Notes: generated by a model from the sequence alone, not told the origin. 37,254 bases of DNA from JBNJEM01 sp051745935 (GCA_051745935.1 JBNJEM010000005.1:1-37254), one strand, 5' to 3'; numbered from the stretch's first letter, positions 8,144 to 16,667 are shown. Program-made: numbers and translations.

Positions 8144-9887
8144 AGCGGAGCACGTAGTATTGGATCACTCCGATCGCCAGCATACTGATCATCACGGGCA
8201 TGATTTCACGGTAGGTCATTGTTTCGAAATCAGGCGAGTACCACCGCGTCGCAAAGGCGAGGATTCCATAGGAAAGCAGGCAACCGCCAGTGACCCACCA
8301 AACCAGGTATCGATCGAATGAGAGCGCGGCGCTCGCCACCATGCAGAAGTAGATCGCCACCAGAGGGCTTCTTGCCCCCCTCACCGCGAAGAACAAGAAA
8401 AGTGAAAAGACCAAGATATCCGTTCCAACCCATGCGTAGAGCACCATCCGTTTGGCCCGAGGACGCATCAAAAGCTTCTGATACACCCATGCGTAGGCGC
8501 AGACCGAGAGCGTCGCCGCTGTCGCCTGCCAGTGAAACAGACCGCGTGATCCGGGATAGCCAATGGCATACGATATCAAATGGTGGATATAAAAGGCCGC
8601 CATGGTGACCCATACACTGGCTAGCCGCGGCCGGTGTCTCCCCCACCGTTGCAGACGGCGGCGGACGCCGGCCGGTCGCGCCTGAATCAGTTCGCCGTCA
8701 AGATACCGCTGCAAATCATCAGCCAACTCCCGCGCCGCCCCATACCGATCGACCGGATTCTTGCTCAGGCACTTCATGCAGATCACGTCCAAATCCCGGG
8801 GCACGCGTCGATTCAACGTGCGTGGCGGAATGGGATCCTGTTCCAACACGCGGACGAGCGAATCCAAGGTGGTCCGAAACGGAGGATGCCCGGTGAGCAG
8901 ATGATAGAGGATGGCGCCCAGCGCATAGATATCGGCCGCCGGCCCTGACCGTTCCACGTCTCCGGCGGCTTGCTCGGGCGCCATGTAGCCGGGCGTGCCA
9001 AGCACTTGTCCATCCACCGACAACTCGCCGGCCCGATCCGTCCGTTTGGCCAATCCGAAATCAGTGATCCGCGGTTGTCCCGCCGCCGACAAAAGAATAT
9101 TACCCGGCTTCAAATCCCGATGCACAACCCCGTGGTCGTGCGCATGGCCCACGGCATCAGACAGCTCAAGAACCAAGCGAGCCGACTCGTCGATGGAAAA
9201 TTCGCGCCGATTCAACTCTTCAGAGAGTACGGGGCCTTCCACGAACCCCATGGCATAGTAATGTTGCCCCTCCTGCGAACCCACGTCATGAATCGGCACA
9301 ATGCCCGGATGATTCAACCCCGCCGCCGTTTCAGCTTCCGCGTAAAACCGTTCAATGGCCTCTGGCGAGGCCAAGTTCCGGTCCAGAATCATCTTCAACG
9401 CCACGGTCCGCTGCAATTTCGCATCGTAGGCCTTGAACACCACGCCCATGCCGCCTCGAGCCACCTCCTCCAACAGCTGATAATGACCGTACCGCCGTCC
9501 CGTGAACTCGTGGTCGTCCACCTTGACCTGGCGTCCCGCCCGCGCCCCGGCCGCTCCTCCAGCGCCAGCCGCGCGTTGCTTGGGCGTGGTCTTCCCGTAC
9601 CGCCCCATGACGGCTCGAATCTCTTGCTCGCGTTCCGGAAATCGGGCCACATAGAAGCCAGTATCAACGGTGGTCTCGGAATTGAAACGCATCTCCAAGT
9701 CCGAACACAATAGTTCCACGAACAGGCGCTCACGCAGTGCTTCGGGCACGGTGCCCAGATAGTCCTCGATGCTCGGCTCTTTCCCTTGACGCCATGCCTC
9801 TTCAAATTCATCACAGACCCGGTCGATTAGCGCGGCCCACGTCGGGTCGTCCGGCGCATGCTTCTTGCTATGTCCATCTAATGTCAT
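8076..9887 (-). CDS. Membrane Ser/Thr protein kinase (PknB-type)
   Basis: A 603-residue Hanks-type kinase. An N-terminal region of about 130 residues (EEAWRQGKEPSIEDYL and onward), often seen in planctomycete kinases, precedes the kinase domain at about 136-400. That domain shows the glycine loop ARGGMGVVFKAY, VALK (K165), HRDLKPGN (catalytic D258), DFGLA (D276) and GTPGYMAPEQ, so all catalytic residues are present. Residues about 425-583 form roughly six hydrophobic segments, so the kinase domain is probably cytoplasmic and anchored by a polytopic C-terminus. The ATG at 9887 overlaps the sigma-factor stop by ATGA, indicating translational coupling; an upstream in-frame start at 9908 would overlap more. 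The last residues (LTLSAASPTNGRTACVE) are encoded by repeat A and are unlikely to be ancestral. Pairing with an ECF factor suggests a phosphorylation-controlled regulatory pair. Confidence 0.92.
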   Translation of the reverse strand: MTLDGHSKKHAPDDPTWAALIDRVCDEFEEAWRQGKEPSIEDYLGTVPEALRERLFVELLCSDLEMRFNSETTVDTGFYVARFPEREQEIRAVMGRYGKTTPKQRAAGAGGAAGARAGRQVKVDDHEFTGRRYGHYQLLEEVARGGMGVVFKAYDAKLQRTVALKMILDRNLASPEAIERFYAEAETAAGLNHPGIVPIHDVGSQEGQHYYAMGFVEGPVLSEELNRREFSIDESARLVLELSDAVGHAHDHGVVHRDLKPGNILLSAAGQPRITDFGLAKRTDRAGELSVDGQVLGTPGYMAPEQAAGDVERSGPAADIYALGAILYHLLTGHPPFRTTLDSLVRVLEQDPIPPRTLNRRVPRDLDVICMKCLSKNPVDRYGAARELADDLQRYLDGELIQARPAGVRRRLQRWGRHRPRLASVWVTMAAFYIHHLISYAIGYPGSRGLFHWQATAATLSVCAYAWVYQKLLMRPRAKRMVLYAWVGTDILVFSLFLFFAVRGARSPLVAIYFCMVASAALSFDRYLVWWVTGGCLLSYGILAFATRWYSPDFETMTYREIMPVMISMLAIGVIQYYVLRCTRPRLTLSAASPTNGRTACVE

Positions 9888-10492
9888 GTTTCCAGAACCC
9901 GCGACCATATCTCCCGAATCCGTTCCAGTTTTCGCTCAACACTTCGCGTGGCAAGACACAGCTTGGCGGCAATTTCGTCGTTCGTGAATCCTTCCAGCTT
10001 CCAGAGCGTCACTTGCCGCAGCCGTTCATCCTCCAAAGCCTCCAACAATCGCCGCCCTTCTTCTTCCATTATGGCCATCATCGGCGGGGTTGGCAGGCCA
10101 TCGCTGAACCGTTGTAGCCCCGGCGATCCTTCCTCATCCGACCCCCGCGAGAACACGGACTCACCACGCACTTTACCGGAACCCCGTTTCTTCCCCCCCA
10201 GACGTCTCCGCTGGTCAATCACCTTCCGCAACGTCATGGTGACCAGCACTCGCCACAGGTCGTCCCGATCCGACATCCCGGATAGGCGACCGCGCTCCAC
10301 CCCCGCGCACAAACAACGAAACACACTCAGCGCCACATCCTCTTCATCCGCCACCCGGCGAGCGGTATTGCCCAACCGATGGCGAGCCAACTGGACCAAA
10401 CGCTCGAAATACCGGTTCCATAGATCCGCCATCGCGGTCTCGTCCCCGGATTTCAAACCTTCAATCCACTGAGTTACCGGATCCTCGGACAT
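9884..10492 (-). CDS. ECF-type RNA polymerase sigma factor
   Basis: A 202-residue sigma-70-family ECF factor that would direct RNA polymerase to a dedicated promoter set. Region 2 is at about residues 20-95 (DLWNRYFERLVQLARHRLG, then DEEDVALSVFRCL). Region 4 is at about 140-195, with a helix-turn-helix around FTNDEIAAKLCLATRSVERK. A Gly/Ser-rich linker (GKKRGSGKVRGES) joins them. The ATG at 10492 fits the usual MSEDPVTQWI-like start of planctomycete ECF factors; a start at 10570 would add 26 unmatched residues. Its TGA overlaps the kinase ATG. No anti-sigma factor gene is adjacent, so control by the coupled kinase is a reasonable inference. Confidence 0.9.
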   Translation of the reverse strand: MSEDPVTQWIEGLKSGDETAMADLWNRYFERLVQLARHRLGNTARRVADEEDVALSVFRCLCAGVERGRLSGMSDRDDLWRVLVTMTLRKVIDQRRRLGGKKRGSGKVRGESVFSRGSDEEGSPGLQRFSDGLPTPPMMAIMEEEGRRLLEALEDERLRQVTLWKLEGFTNDEIAAKLCLATRSVERKLERIREIWSRVLET

Positions 10493-10603
10493 GGCTGTTT
10501 CCAGAACCGCTAGGCAATTTGTTTCATCCGTTCGATCCGAATCCAAAGGAAAATCTGAACCAGCGAGCATTCAACGTGGCACTCCCAGCCCCCATGCCAG
10601 CAA

Positions 10604-10631
10604 CATTCGTCATTCGTCATTCGTCATTCAT
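10604..10631. repeat. 7-bp tandem repeat, four units
   Basis: Four units of CATTCGT (the last is CATTCAT) run through the 3' end of the rmlA gene and into the 131-bp gap before the sigma-factor start. The rmlA stop codon (10624-10626 on the minus strand) lies inside the array. Slippage here would only alter the last few rmlA codons. Confidence 0.8.
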
Positions 10632-11544
10632 CTTCACGGGGCCTTGAACCGGGCCTTGAACATTCAACCCGCACGATCTCTCTTAAGTAATCTCCGTAAG
10701 AGCTGTTCAAGGGGCGCGCCAGCCGGGCCAGGTCTTCGAGAGAAACAAAGCCCATCCGATATGCTACTTCCTCGATACAGGCAATCAACAATCCTTGCCG
10801 GTGTTGTACCATCTGGACGAAATTCGCAGCCTGCAGCAATGCGAATTCAGTGCCGGTGTCAAGCCAAGCGAATCCACGCCCGAGCATTTCCACGTGCAAG
10901 CGACCTTGCCTCAGATACTGCCGATTGACATCCGTGATTTCCAGTTCACCCCGGGCCGACGGTTCCAGCTCGGAGGCGATCCGCACCACGTCGTTATCGT
11001 AAAAGTAAAGACCGGTCACAGCGGAACTTGGCTTGAAGTGCAAGGGTTTTTCAATCAATTCGACGGGACGACCCTGGTCGTCGAACTCGATCACGCCGTA
11101 CTGCCGAGGATCCCTAACCACGTAACCATACACGGTCGCGCCGTGTTCACGGTCCCTCGCCACGGCAAGCTTTTGCTGCAATCCCTGACCGTAAAAAATG
11201 TTGTCGCCAAGGGCGAGCGCGACGTGATCGCCACCGATGAAATGCTTTCCAATCAGAAACGCCTCGGCAATGCCCCGCGGGGACGGTTGGACGGCATACG
11301 AAATCGAAAGTCCCAAATGAGCTCCATCCCCCAATAGTTCTTCATAGGCCGACAGATCACGCTCCATGCAGATCACGAGATACTCGCGAATTCCAGCCAG
11401 CATGAGAGTCGAAAGCGGATAGTAAACCATCGGCTTGTCGAAAACCGGCAGTAACTGCTTGCTCACATGTCGTGTCGCCGGGTAAAGCCGAGTGCCGAAA
11501 CCACCGGCCATGACGATAGCCTTGCGAAAATTGCGTTTAGCCAT
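10624..11544 (-). CDS. rmlA: Glucose-1-phosphate thymidylyltransferase
   Basis: A 306-residue sugar nucleotidyltransferase that would make dTDP-glucose from glucose-1-phosphate and dTTP, the first step toward dTDP-rhamnose and related sugars for surface polysaccharides. The signature AGGFGTRLYPATRHVSKQ (from residue 13) includes G14, R19 and K29. VFDKPMVYYPL, ALGDNIFYG (D114), QYGVIEFD and EKP follow in the usual RmlA order, and the length is close to the family norm (about 290-300). The ATG at 11544 fits the conserved start; the frame stays open upstream to 11802, but those 86 residues look non-coding. No rmlB, rmlC or rmlD lies nearby, so the rest of the pathway must be elsewhere. Confidence 0.93.
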   Translation of the reverse strand: MAKRNFRKAIVMAGGFGTRLYPATRHVSKQLLPVFDKPMVYYPLSTLMLAGIREYLVICMERDLSAYEELLGDGAHLGLSISYAVQPSPRGIAEAFLIGKHFIGGDHVALALGDNIFYGQGLQQKLAVARDREHGATVYGYVVRDPRQYGVIEFDDQGRPVELIEKPLHFKPSSAVTGLYFYDNDVVRIASELEPSARGELEITDVNRQYLRQGRLHVEMLGRGFAWLDTGTEFALLQAANFVQMVQHRQGLLIACIEEVAYRMGFVSLEDLARLARPLNSSYGDYLREIVRVECSRPGSRPREDE

Positions 11545-11863
11545 GTGCTTGAATTGCCCCACTGCATGGACTGAGGCCGGTCGTTTCGTGCAAAAAACGG
11601 CGATCCCGTCAAACCGTAGCCGCCAATCTTCCATGATATCCAAACCATCTGGCGGAACAAGATCCCGCCTAGATTGAACACGCGGCCGGCACGCCTGCCA
11701 ACAGTCCATCCGGGAACCCCACAGCCCCTCGCCCGCCCCCCGTTTCAACCACCGCTGTCGCGGATTGGCGCCCGGTGCCTTAGAATATGACCAACAGGCC
11801 ATAATGAACGCGAAAAGCCCCGCCGACCAGAGTTCGGCCTAGTCATTTCACGGAACAACCAAC
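11545..11863. other. Divergent intergenic region, nothing recognised
   Basis: This 319-bp gap separates rmlA (minus strand) from the S4 gene (plus strand), so both promoters should lie here. I see no convincing promoter, hairpin or copy of the window's repeat families. Confidence 0.4.
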
Positions 11864-12070
11864 ATGTCCGGCGACGATGAAAACGTGATTCGATTGGATC
11901 AATTCTTGAAACTGCAGGGTGTCGTGGGAACAGGAGGCCAAGCTAAAACGATTGTCCAGCTCGGTGATGTGGCCGTGAATGGTCGAATTGAAACGCGTCG
12001 CGGGCGAAAATTGGTTCCCGGAGATGTGGTGACGGTGGGAGACATGGAGTGGGTCGTTGAAACGGATTAG
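11864..12070 (+). CDS. Small S4-domain RNA-binding protein (YbcJ/YaaA-like)
   Basis: A 68-residue protein made of little more than one S4 RNA-binding fold: IRLDQFLKLQGVVGTGGQAK (from about residue 9), then VAVNGRIETRRGRKLVPGD. It resembles the stand-alone YbcJ/YaaA S4 proteins, which are thought to bind structured RNA or ribosomal particles; the exact target is unknown. The start is the only sensible ATG, with a weak CGGAA upstream. It is the first of two plus-strand genes here, but the 166-bp gap and hairpin behind it suggest separate transcription from the metallophosphoesterase. Confidence 0.85.
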   Translation: MSGDDENVIRLDQFLKLQGVVGTGGQAKTIVQLGDVAVNGRIETRRGRKLVPGDVVTVGDMEWVVETD

Positions 12071-12131
12071 TTCGACAATGCCACTTCGCGGCCATGAAAG
12101 GGCATAAATCGTATGTCTCTCGAGAATTCAC

Positions 12132-12154
12132 GCCACCGGGCTTGTCCCGGTGGC
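12132..12154. repeat. CTTGT-loop hairpin, 9-bp stem
   Basis: GCCACCGGG-CTTGT-CCCGGTGGC is a perfect inverted repeat with the same CTTGT loop as the repeat D hairpins but a different, compensated stem. It has no T-run, so it is not a classical intrinsic terminator. Just upstream, 12071-12090 resembles one end of repeat B (TTCGACAATGCCACTTCG). Confidence 0.75.
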
Positions 12155-12236
12155 GGCAAGACTTTGCGATAAAACGGTTTACGGATCCTAAGTCGCGGAT
12201 GTAGTTGTGACGCAGTAGAGGCGAGGCAAGGAACCG

Positions 12237-13034
12237 ATGAAACGCATTGCATGGGCGACCGACACCCATTTCGACTTCGTTGAGCAAGCGGCGTTCAACA
12301 TGTTCCTGGAGCGACTTGAAGACGCCAGCCCCGACGTGCTTCTGCTCAGTGGTGACATCGCGGAATCCAGAAACCTGGTGGAATGCCTGGTCAAACTAGA
12401 TAATCACCTGGACTGCTTCATCTACTTCGTATTGGGGAACCACGATTTCTACCACGGTTCGATTGCTGGAGTGCGCGGGGAGGTGCGAAGTGTGTGCAAA
12501 CAGCGGGAAAAGCTGGTCTATTTAACGGATGAACAGTGCGTGGAGATATCGGAGGGCGTGGGGTTGGTCGGTCACGATGGTTGGGGCGATGGCCGCGTCG
12601 GGAATTACCAAGGATCGACGGTTACGCTGAGCGACTTTTCGTTGATTCATGAACTAGCTGGATTGAGCAAACAAGAACGCTGGGCGGTTCTGAAGGCGCT
12701 GGGAGATGAATCCGCGGCCGCCATCCGCCAGTCTCTCCCTCAAGCACTCGAGCGCTATGCACGCGTCTTTTTCGTTACTCATGTTCCGCCATTGCGCGAC
12801 GCGTGCTGGCACAATGGCAGCGTTTCCGACGACCACTGGGCCCCCCTGTTCACGTGTCAGGCCGTGGGTGACGTGGTGATGGAAATCGCCGGCCGGCATC
12901 GTCAATCCGAGCTGACCGTGTTGTGCGGACACACTCATAGCCCCGGCAAATGCTGTCCGTCGGAAAACGTACGGATTATCACGGGCGGAGCCGAATACGG
13001 GTTTCCCATCATCAACCAAGTCTTCCGCGTCTGA
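12237..13034 (+). CDS. Calcineurin-like metallophosphoesterase
   Basis: A 265-residue dinuclear-metal phosphoesterase with the complete motif set in order: D9-x-H11 (ATDTHFD), LLLSGD (D40), GNHD (67-70), VTHVPP and CGHTH near the C-terminus. These ligands are known to bind two metal ions for hydrolysis of phosphomono- or diesters; the substrate cannot be told from sequence. There is no signal peptide, so it is probably cytoplasmic. AAGGAA about 4-9 nt upstream of the ATG supports the start. No neighbour suggests a specific pathway. Confidence 0.9.
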   Translation: MKRIAWATDTHFDFVEQAAFNMFLERLEDASPDVLLLSGDIAESRNLVECLVKLDNHLDCFIYFVLGNHDFYHGSIAGVRGEVRSVCKQREKLVYLTDEQCVEISEGVGLVGHDGWGDGRVGNYQGSTVTLSDFSLIHELAGLSKQERWAVLKALGDESAAAIRQSLPQALERYARVFFVTHVPPLRDACWHNGSVSDDHWAPLFTCQAVGDVVMEIAGRHRQSELTVLCGHTHSPGKCCPSENVRIITGGAEYGFPIINQVFRV

Positions 13035-13099
13035 ATGTCGTCGCGACCAGATCAGGTTCGAGGTGCCGTGCCACGCAAGCTGATTGGCGGCCATGCACG

Positions 13100-13263
13100 T
13101 CTTCTTCGCCATGGATTGGCGCGCCCGATGTGCCCGCCCGGATGAACTGGCCGGCAACATGATTGCCCACTCGCGAATTGGGCAAGGATTCGACGGCATC
13201 CAGAACAGGAGCCGCAAACTCAATCACCCGTTCCCGCAAGTCATCGTTCTGCTTTTCCTTCAT
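13100..13263 (-). pseudogene. Four-helix-bundle (S23/IVP) gene remnant
   Basis: Reading on the minus strand from an ATG at 13263, the first 50 or so residues (LRERVIEFAAPVLDAVESLP, NHVAGQFIRAGTSGAP) match the start of the four-helix-bundle/S23 rRNA-intervening-sequence protein family. The usual continuation (a NYGEA-like motif and the remaining helices, about 120 residues in total) is missing. The frame runs on with unrelated sequence into the 3' end of the metallophosphoesterase gene. The start is flanked by an inverted copy pair described separately. It is most likely a decayed gene. Confidence 0.6.
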
Positions 13264-13270
13264 GATTCAT

Positions 13271-13463
13271 GATTCCTTGCTCGATATTCAATATTCAATT
13301 CCCTTTCCAGCGGCCGTCCATGTCCCCCGTGCGCTCATTGCCCACGTGCCATTGCCTCCCTAAAAGGACAATCGCATTTTGGGCTGAACAGCTTTCAAAG
13401 TTCGTGGGAATTCTTATAACCACGGAAGGGACGGAGGGAATATCGAATATCGAGCAAGGAATT
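13271..13463. repeat. Inverted pair of 26-bp ATATTC-type repeats
   Basis: GATTCCTTGCTCGATATTCAATATTC at 13271-13296 recurs inverted at 13438-13463 with about two differences. The pair sits beside the start of the four-helix-bundle remnant, in the 341-bp gap before the glycosyltransferase. The rest of that gap shows nothing recognisable beyond an ACCACGGAAGG stretch of a type common between planctomycete genes. Confidence 0.65.
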
Positions 13464-13604
13464 TCGAATGATGAAGTTAGGCGGAAGAGCCCGTGCAACG
13501 TTGTCCGTCCAAGAGCGTATGACGTGATGACATGCGACACTCGGGAGAATTGCATTCTCCGATTTATGCAACGCTGAGCTTCATTTTGAGTCATTCCTTA
13601 CCCT

Positions 13605-14753
13605 CTACACCCGGTTCGCCTTTAGTTCGGACAACGAGTAGTGCGTGTCCCGCCAGCGAATACCATTGTTCACGTACAGCAACACCATCGCTCGCCACTG
13701 AATATAGATCAACATCCCAGCGGCAACGGGTACCAGCGGCACGCACCAGCAGGATTGCCGCAACTCCACGGCCGTGATCCACGCGCGGCCGAGCAGGACC
13801 AGGACGCTAAACGCATACAAATAGCGAGCCGGTCCGTCCAGCAGCCAAACGGCAATAAATGGCCATATGGCGAACAGACCCAATGCCAAGCTCGCCGCCA
13901 GGACCATTCCGATGCGATAATCGACCCCCGCGAAGGCATTTTTCTCCATTCCCCGTACCAATGCCCGCACCGATCCATACCACGGAACGGAAATCATGTC
14001 GCTGCCCCAAACCACCCGCTGCCTGTATCCTCGCCTCTTGATGATCTTTCCCAATTTGACGTCATCGTCCGGACGCATGGCGATCGCCTCGTGTGTCCCC
14101 ACCGCTTGATAAACGTCGGCCCGTACAAGATTGAACGCCCCGATTCCAATGAAAGCCGAACTTTTCGGATTCGCCACGTTCCACGGACGCGTGAACAGGG
14201 CGAACAAATTGAGGAATAACACGACAAAGGCTTGCAAAATGAGCGACGGCATCACCGCGTCGGGAGTCATCGTCAAGTGATCGACTCGCTGTCGAACCAC
14301 ATACGCCATGGCGCGCCGAAGTGTCTCCGGATTCATGGTCACGTCCGCATCCGTAAACAAGACGTATTCGGCCTTCGCCACTTGAGCACCACGCCACTGC
14401 GCGTGATTCTTGCCCAGCCAACCCGCGGGAAGTTGACCGACATGGAGGACGGTCAACCTCGAATGTTCAGCGGAACATTCCTCCAGGATGTCCGCCGTCC
14501 GATCCACGGAGCGGTCGTCGACCACGATGACTTCGTAATTGTCGTAGTCCATTCGCAACAGGGACTCCAACGCCTCCTGGAGATTCTCTTCCTCGTTGCG
14601 CGCGGCGACCACCACTGACACGGACGGCCACCGGTCAATCCCGGCGGGATCTTGATCCCGGAGCTTGCCGAGCCGCCGATTGCCGATCGTGATTCGCAGG
14701 CACGTCCACGTGACCAAAACCAAGGTAAAGGCAGCTAGAACCGTCCACCACAT
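13605..14753 (-). CDS. Membrane GT2-family glycosyltransferase
   Basis: A 382-residue inner-membrane GT-A glycosyltransferase. An N-terminal transmembrane helix (WWTVLAAFTLVLVTW) leads into the catalytic domain, with SVSVVVAARNEEENL, VVDDRSVDRT (77-86), the DxD-type motif TDADV (134-138) and PDDDVKLG (about 228-235), which probably supplies the catalytic acid region. About four hydrophobic segments follow. The layout resembles HpnB-like and carotenoid/lipid-linked GT2 enzymes, so the acceptor is probably a lipid or membrane-linked glycan; this is inference. The ATG at 14753 has GAGG 8 nt upstream. An in-frame start at 14855 would add 34 residues without family character. It lies 124 bp downstream of the CBS gene on the same strand. 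Confidence 0.85.
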   Translation of the reverse strand: MWWTVLAAFTLVLVTWTCLRITIGNRRLGKLRDQDPAGIDRWPSVSVVVAARNEEENLQEALESLLRMDYDNYEVIVVDDRSVDRTADILEECSAEHSRLTVLHVGQLPAGWLGKNHAQWRGAQVAKAEYVLFTDADVTMNPETLRRAMAYVVRQRVDHLTMTPDAVMPSLILQAFVVLFLNLFALFTRPWNVANPKSSAFIGIGAFNLVRADVYQAVGTHEAIAMRPDDDVKLGKIIKRRGYRQRVVWGSDMISVPWYGSVRALVRGMEKNAFAGVDYRIGMVLAASLALGLFAIWPFIAVWLLDGPARYLYAFSVLVLLGRAWITAVELRQSCWCVPLVPVAAGMLIYIQWRAMVLLYVNNGIRWRDTHYSLSELKANRV

Positions 14754-14876
14754 CCACGTCACCTCTGCCAGTCCCTCGCCCGTTTCCGGCCAGCCGCGCC
14801 GCGAAGGCAACTGGAACATGTCGATGCCAGCTTGTTCCACCAACCGGTGGTTCAACCCTTCTCGTCCACTCCCCGT

Positions 14877-15353
14877 CTATTCCAACGGAGCCTCCGGGGG
14901 TGGTTCTCGGAGTCCGCTCAAATAGAGAATGGCGGACTTGCGGCCGACGACGGCGGGTTCCAGCAATTTGACGGCGGCGGCAATCACATCCCGGCGGCTG
15001 AGCTGCCCCATTAATTTCCTTTCGCGAACCACTGGCAAGCGGCGCAATTTCTCATTTTGAAATGCTTGAACGATTGACAATAGATCCACATCTTCGTTAA
15101 TCGTGTACAGATCGCACGACATATAGTTGCGCAACTCGGAGGACGGCAGCTCATCATAAGCAGCATCGACCAATGCCCGCATCATGTCCTGTTCCGAAAA
15201 CATGCCAACCAACTCATTTTTCTCATTGACCACCGGCGCGCCCGATATGTGATGTTTGAGCAACAGTTTCGCCGCTTCGTGCCAATTGGTCTCCGGGGAG
15301 AGCGTAATCAACCTCTTGACCATGATATCGCGCGCGAGGATTGGACTAGACAT
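14877..15353 (-). CDS. Tandem CBS-domain protein
   Basis: A 158-residue protein made of two CBS motifs, a Bateman module that usually senses adenine nucleotides. The first spans about residues 6-65 (ARDIMVKRLITLSPETNWHEA, then HISGAPVVNEKNELVGMFSEQD). The second spans about 75-135 (MSCDLYTINEDVDLLSIV, then LRRLPVVRERKLMGQLSRRD). There is no catalytic or membrane partner domain. The ATG at 15353 has TTGGAG 7 nt upstream; a start 33 bp further up is less well supported. It lies just downstream of nqrM and could share the nqr transcript, but a regulatory link to Na+-NQR is only a possibility. Confidence 0.88.
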   Translation of the reverse strand: MSSPILARDIMVKRLITLSPETNWHEAAKLLLKHHISGAPVVNEKNELVGMFSEQDMMRALVDAAYDELPSSELRNYMSCDLYTINEDVDLLSIVQAFQNEKLRRLPVVRERKLMGQLSRRDVIAAAVKLLEPAVVGRKSAILYLSGLREPPPEAPLE

Positions 15354-15389
15354 GCTTCGGCTCCAAGAGACTTCCGAGACTTTCAAGGC

Positions 15390-15419
15390 GAACGGTCACT
15401 TAAGGAACGGTCACTCAAG
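15390..15419. repeat. 15-bp tandem duplication at the nqrM 3' end
   Basis: GAACGGTCACTTAAG (15390-15404) is followed directly by GAACGGTCACTCAAG (15405-15419). The nqrM stop codon (15415-15417 on the minus strand) lies in the second unit, so the duplication sits between nqrM and the CBS gene. Confidence 0.85.
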
Positions 15420-15624
15420 GGGTCTTATCCCACGTCGTGTGCACACTGCCGCAGTGCCCCCTGCCCGACGAGCAGCCGTCGCAGGTGAGTTTTCCATGCT
15501 TTGCATCCAGTTGGGACAACTCCCCACATGAGGTCCGGATTTGCCGATTTCGGAAAATCACGCCCACCGACAATCCCAACAAAGCCAGGACGAATACCAG
15601 CAGTGTCAACAGAAAAAGCTTCAC
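15415..15624 (-). CDS. nqrM: Na+-NQR maturation protein NqrM
   Basis: A 69-residue protein with one N-terminal membrane helix (FLLTLLVFVLALLGLSVGVIF) followed by four cysteines: C33 (TSCGE), C48 and C51 (TCDGC) and C58. This is the pattern of NqrM (formerly DUF539), which is needed to deliver or assemble iron at the NqrD/NqrE site of Na+-NQR. The helix, the xSCG motif and the CDGC motif all fit. The ATG overlaps the apbE stop codon by 4 bp (ATGA), so the two are translationally coupled, and the position after nqrA-F and apbE matches known nqr operons. The small size makes it easy to miss. Confidence 0.85.
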   Translation of the reverse strand: MKLFLLTLLVFVLALLGLSVGVIFRNRQIRTSCGELSQLDAKHGKLTCDGCSSGRGHCGSVHTTWDKTP

Positions 15625-16667
15625 CGGCCACCTCGATTCAGATTTCGCATTCGACTGGAAAACCCTCGCGTGACTCGCTGTCGATCTCCTCGCGGACCGC
15701 GGGTCACCATCATTATTTCAAGTCCCAGGTCCTTGGCCACCCCCCACGCCTCATCGGGCGGCAACACCATCAGGCCGGTCGCATACGCGTCCGCTCGCAT
15801 GGCCGTGTCGGCCAGAACCGAAACCGAGGCCACCCCATGGCGTACCGGCCGCCCCGTGCGGGGGTCGATTTCATGCGAATACAGTTGACCATCCCATTCG
15901 AAGAAGTTTCGATAGTCCCCCGACGTGGCCAGCGCGATATCTTCCAATTCCAACACGCCTTGCAGTTTTCGCTGGCCAACAACAGGCTGCTCGACCCCGA
16001 TTTGCCACCCGGCGCCATTGCTTTTGGTGCCCCGCGTTCGCACTTCCCCACCGACTTCCACCATATACGATCCAATTCCGCCTTCTTCCAAGAGCCTTCC
16101 GATCCGATCCACCGCGAACCCCTTGGCAACCCCCGACAAATCGATCGTCAGTTCCGGAAACGCTTTCCTGAGGGCAGGGGGGGCGAGCCGGACGCTCAGG
16201 TGCTGATATCCCACGTTGGCTCGTGCCGCTTCAATCTCCGCATCCGTCGGGACCCCGACCGGACGCCGCTCCGGCCCAAAATGCCACAAATTCACCAGGG
16301 GACCAACTGTAACATCGAACGCCCCATTCGTCTGTTCCGCCACCCGCAAGGAGGTTTGGACCACGAGCGCCGTCTCCCTGGAAACCGGGAACCAATCGGT
16401 TGACGTGGCACGGTTGAAACAAGACACCTCCGAATCGGTTTGATAGGTTGACATGCGGGCATCGATGCCATCAAGACACGCTTGAACCCGATCTTGCCAG
16501 CTGTTTCTCGCTTCAACCGGCATCTCGCGAGCCAGCCGCACCGTGTACGTGGTCCCCATGGTCGAGCCATTCAATGTCGTTAAACCCGCCGGCTCGGACC
16601 GGGTGAAGACCATTGTCACCAGGCCGGCCCCGATCATTAAACCCATGAACAGCGCCACGTGCTTCAT
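15621..16667 (-). CDS. apbE: FAD:protein FMN transferase
   Basis: A 348-residue flavin transferase that moves FMN from FAD onto a Thr of NqrB and NqrC. An N-terminal hydrophobic segment without a lipobox Cys suggests a membrane-anchored enzyme facing the periplasm. ApbE motifs seen are NGSTMGTTYTV, MSTYQTDSEVSCFNR, DLSGVAKGFAVDR, YMVEVGGEVRTRG, HEIDPRTGRPV and the Mg2+-binding DTAMRADAYATGLMVL. Length is normal for the family. It overlaps nqrM by 4 bp and belongs functionally with the nqr genes upstream, although a 459-bp gap with repeats A and B separates it from nqrF. It may therefore need its own promoter or rely on read-through. Confidence 0.93.
   Translation of the reverse strand: MKHVALFMGLMIGAGLVTMVFTRSEPAGLTTLNGSTMGTTYTVRLAREMPVEARNSWQDRVQACLDGIDARMSTYQTDSEVSCFNRATSTDWFPVSRETALVVQTSLRVAEQTNGAFDVTVGPLVNLWHFGPERRPVGVPTDAEIEAARANVGYQHLSVRLAPPALRKAFPELTIDLSGVAKGFAVDRIGRLLEEGGIGSYMVEVGGEVRTRGTKSNGAGWQIGVEQPVVGQRKLQGVLELEDIALATSGDYRNFFEWDGQLYSHEIDPRTGRPVRHGVASVSVLADTAMRADAYATGLMVLPPDEAWGVAKDLGLEIMMVTRGPRGDRQRVTRGFSSRMRNLNRGGR

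Noticed and set aside
8970..9713. A 247-codon plus-strand frame
   Set aside because: Antisense to the kinase catalytic domain, whose motifs are complete on the minus strand.
12237..13034. Metallophosphoesterase plus S4 protein as part of an RNA-repair or defence cassette
   Set aside because: The two genes are separated by a hairpin and 166 bp, and no ligase, toxin or nuclease partner is nearby; nothing links them.
15501..16403. A 300-codon plus-strand frame
   Set aside because: Antisense to apbE and nqrM; low-complexity Arg/Pro-rich translation without family features.
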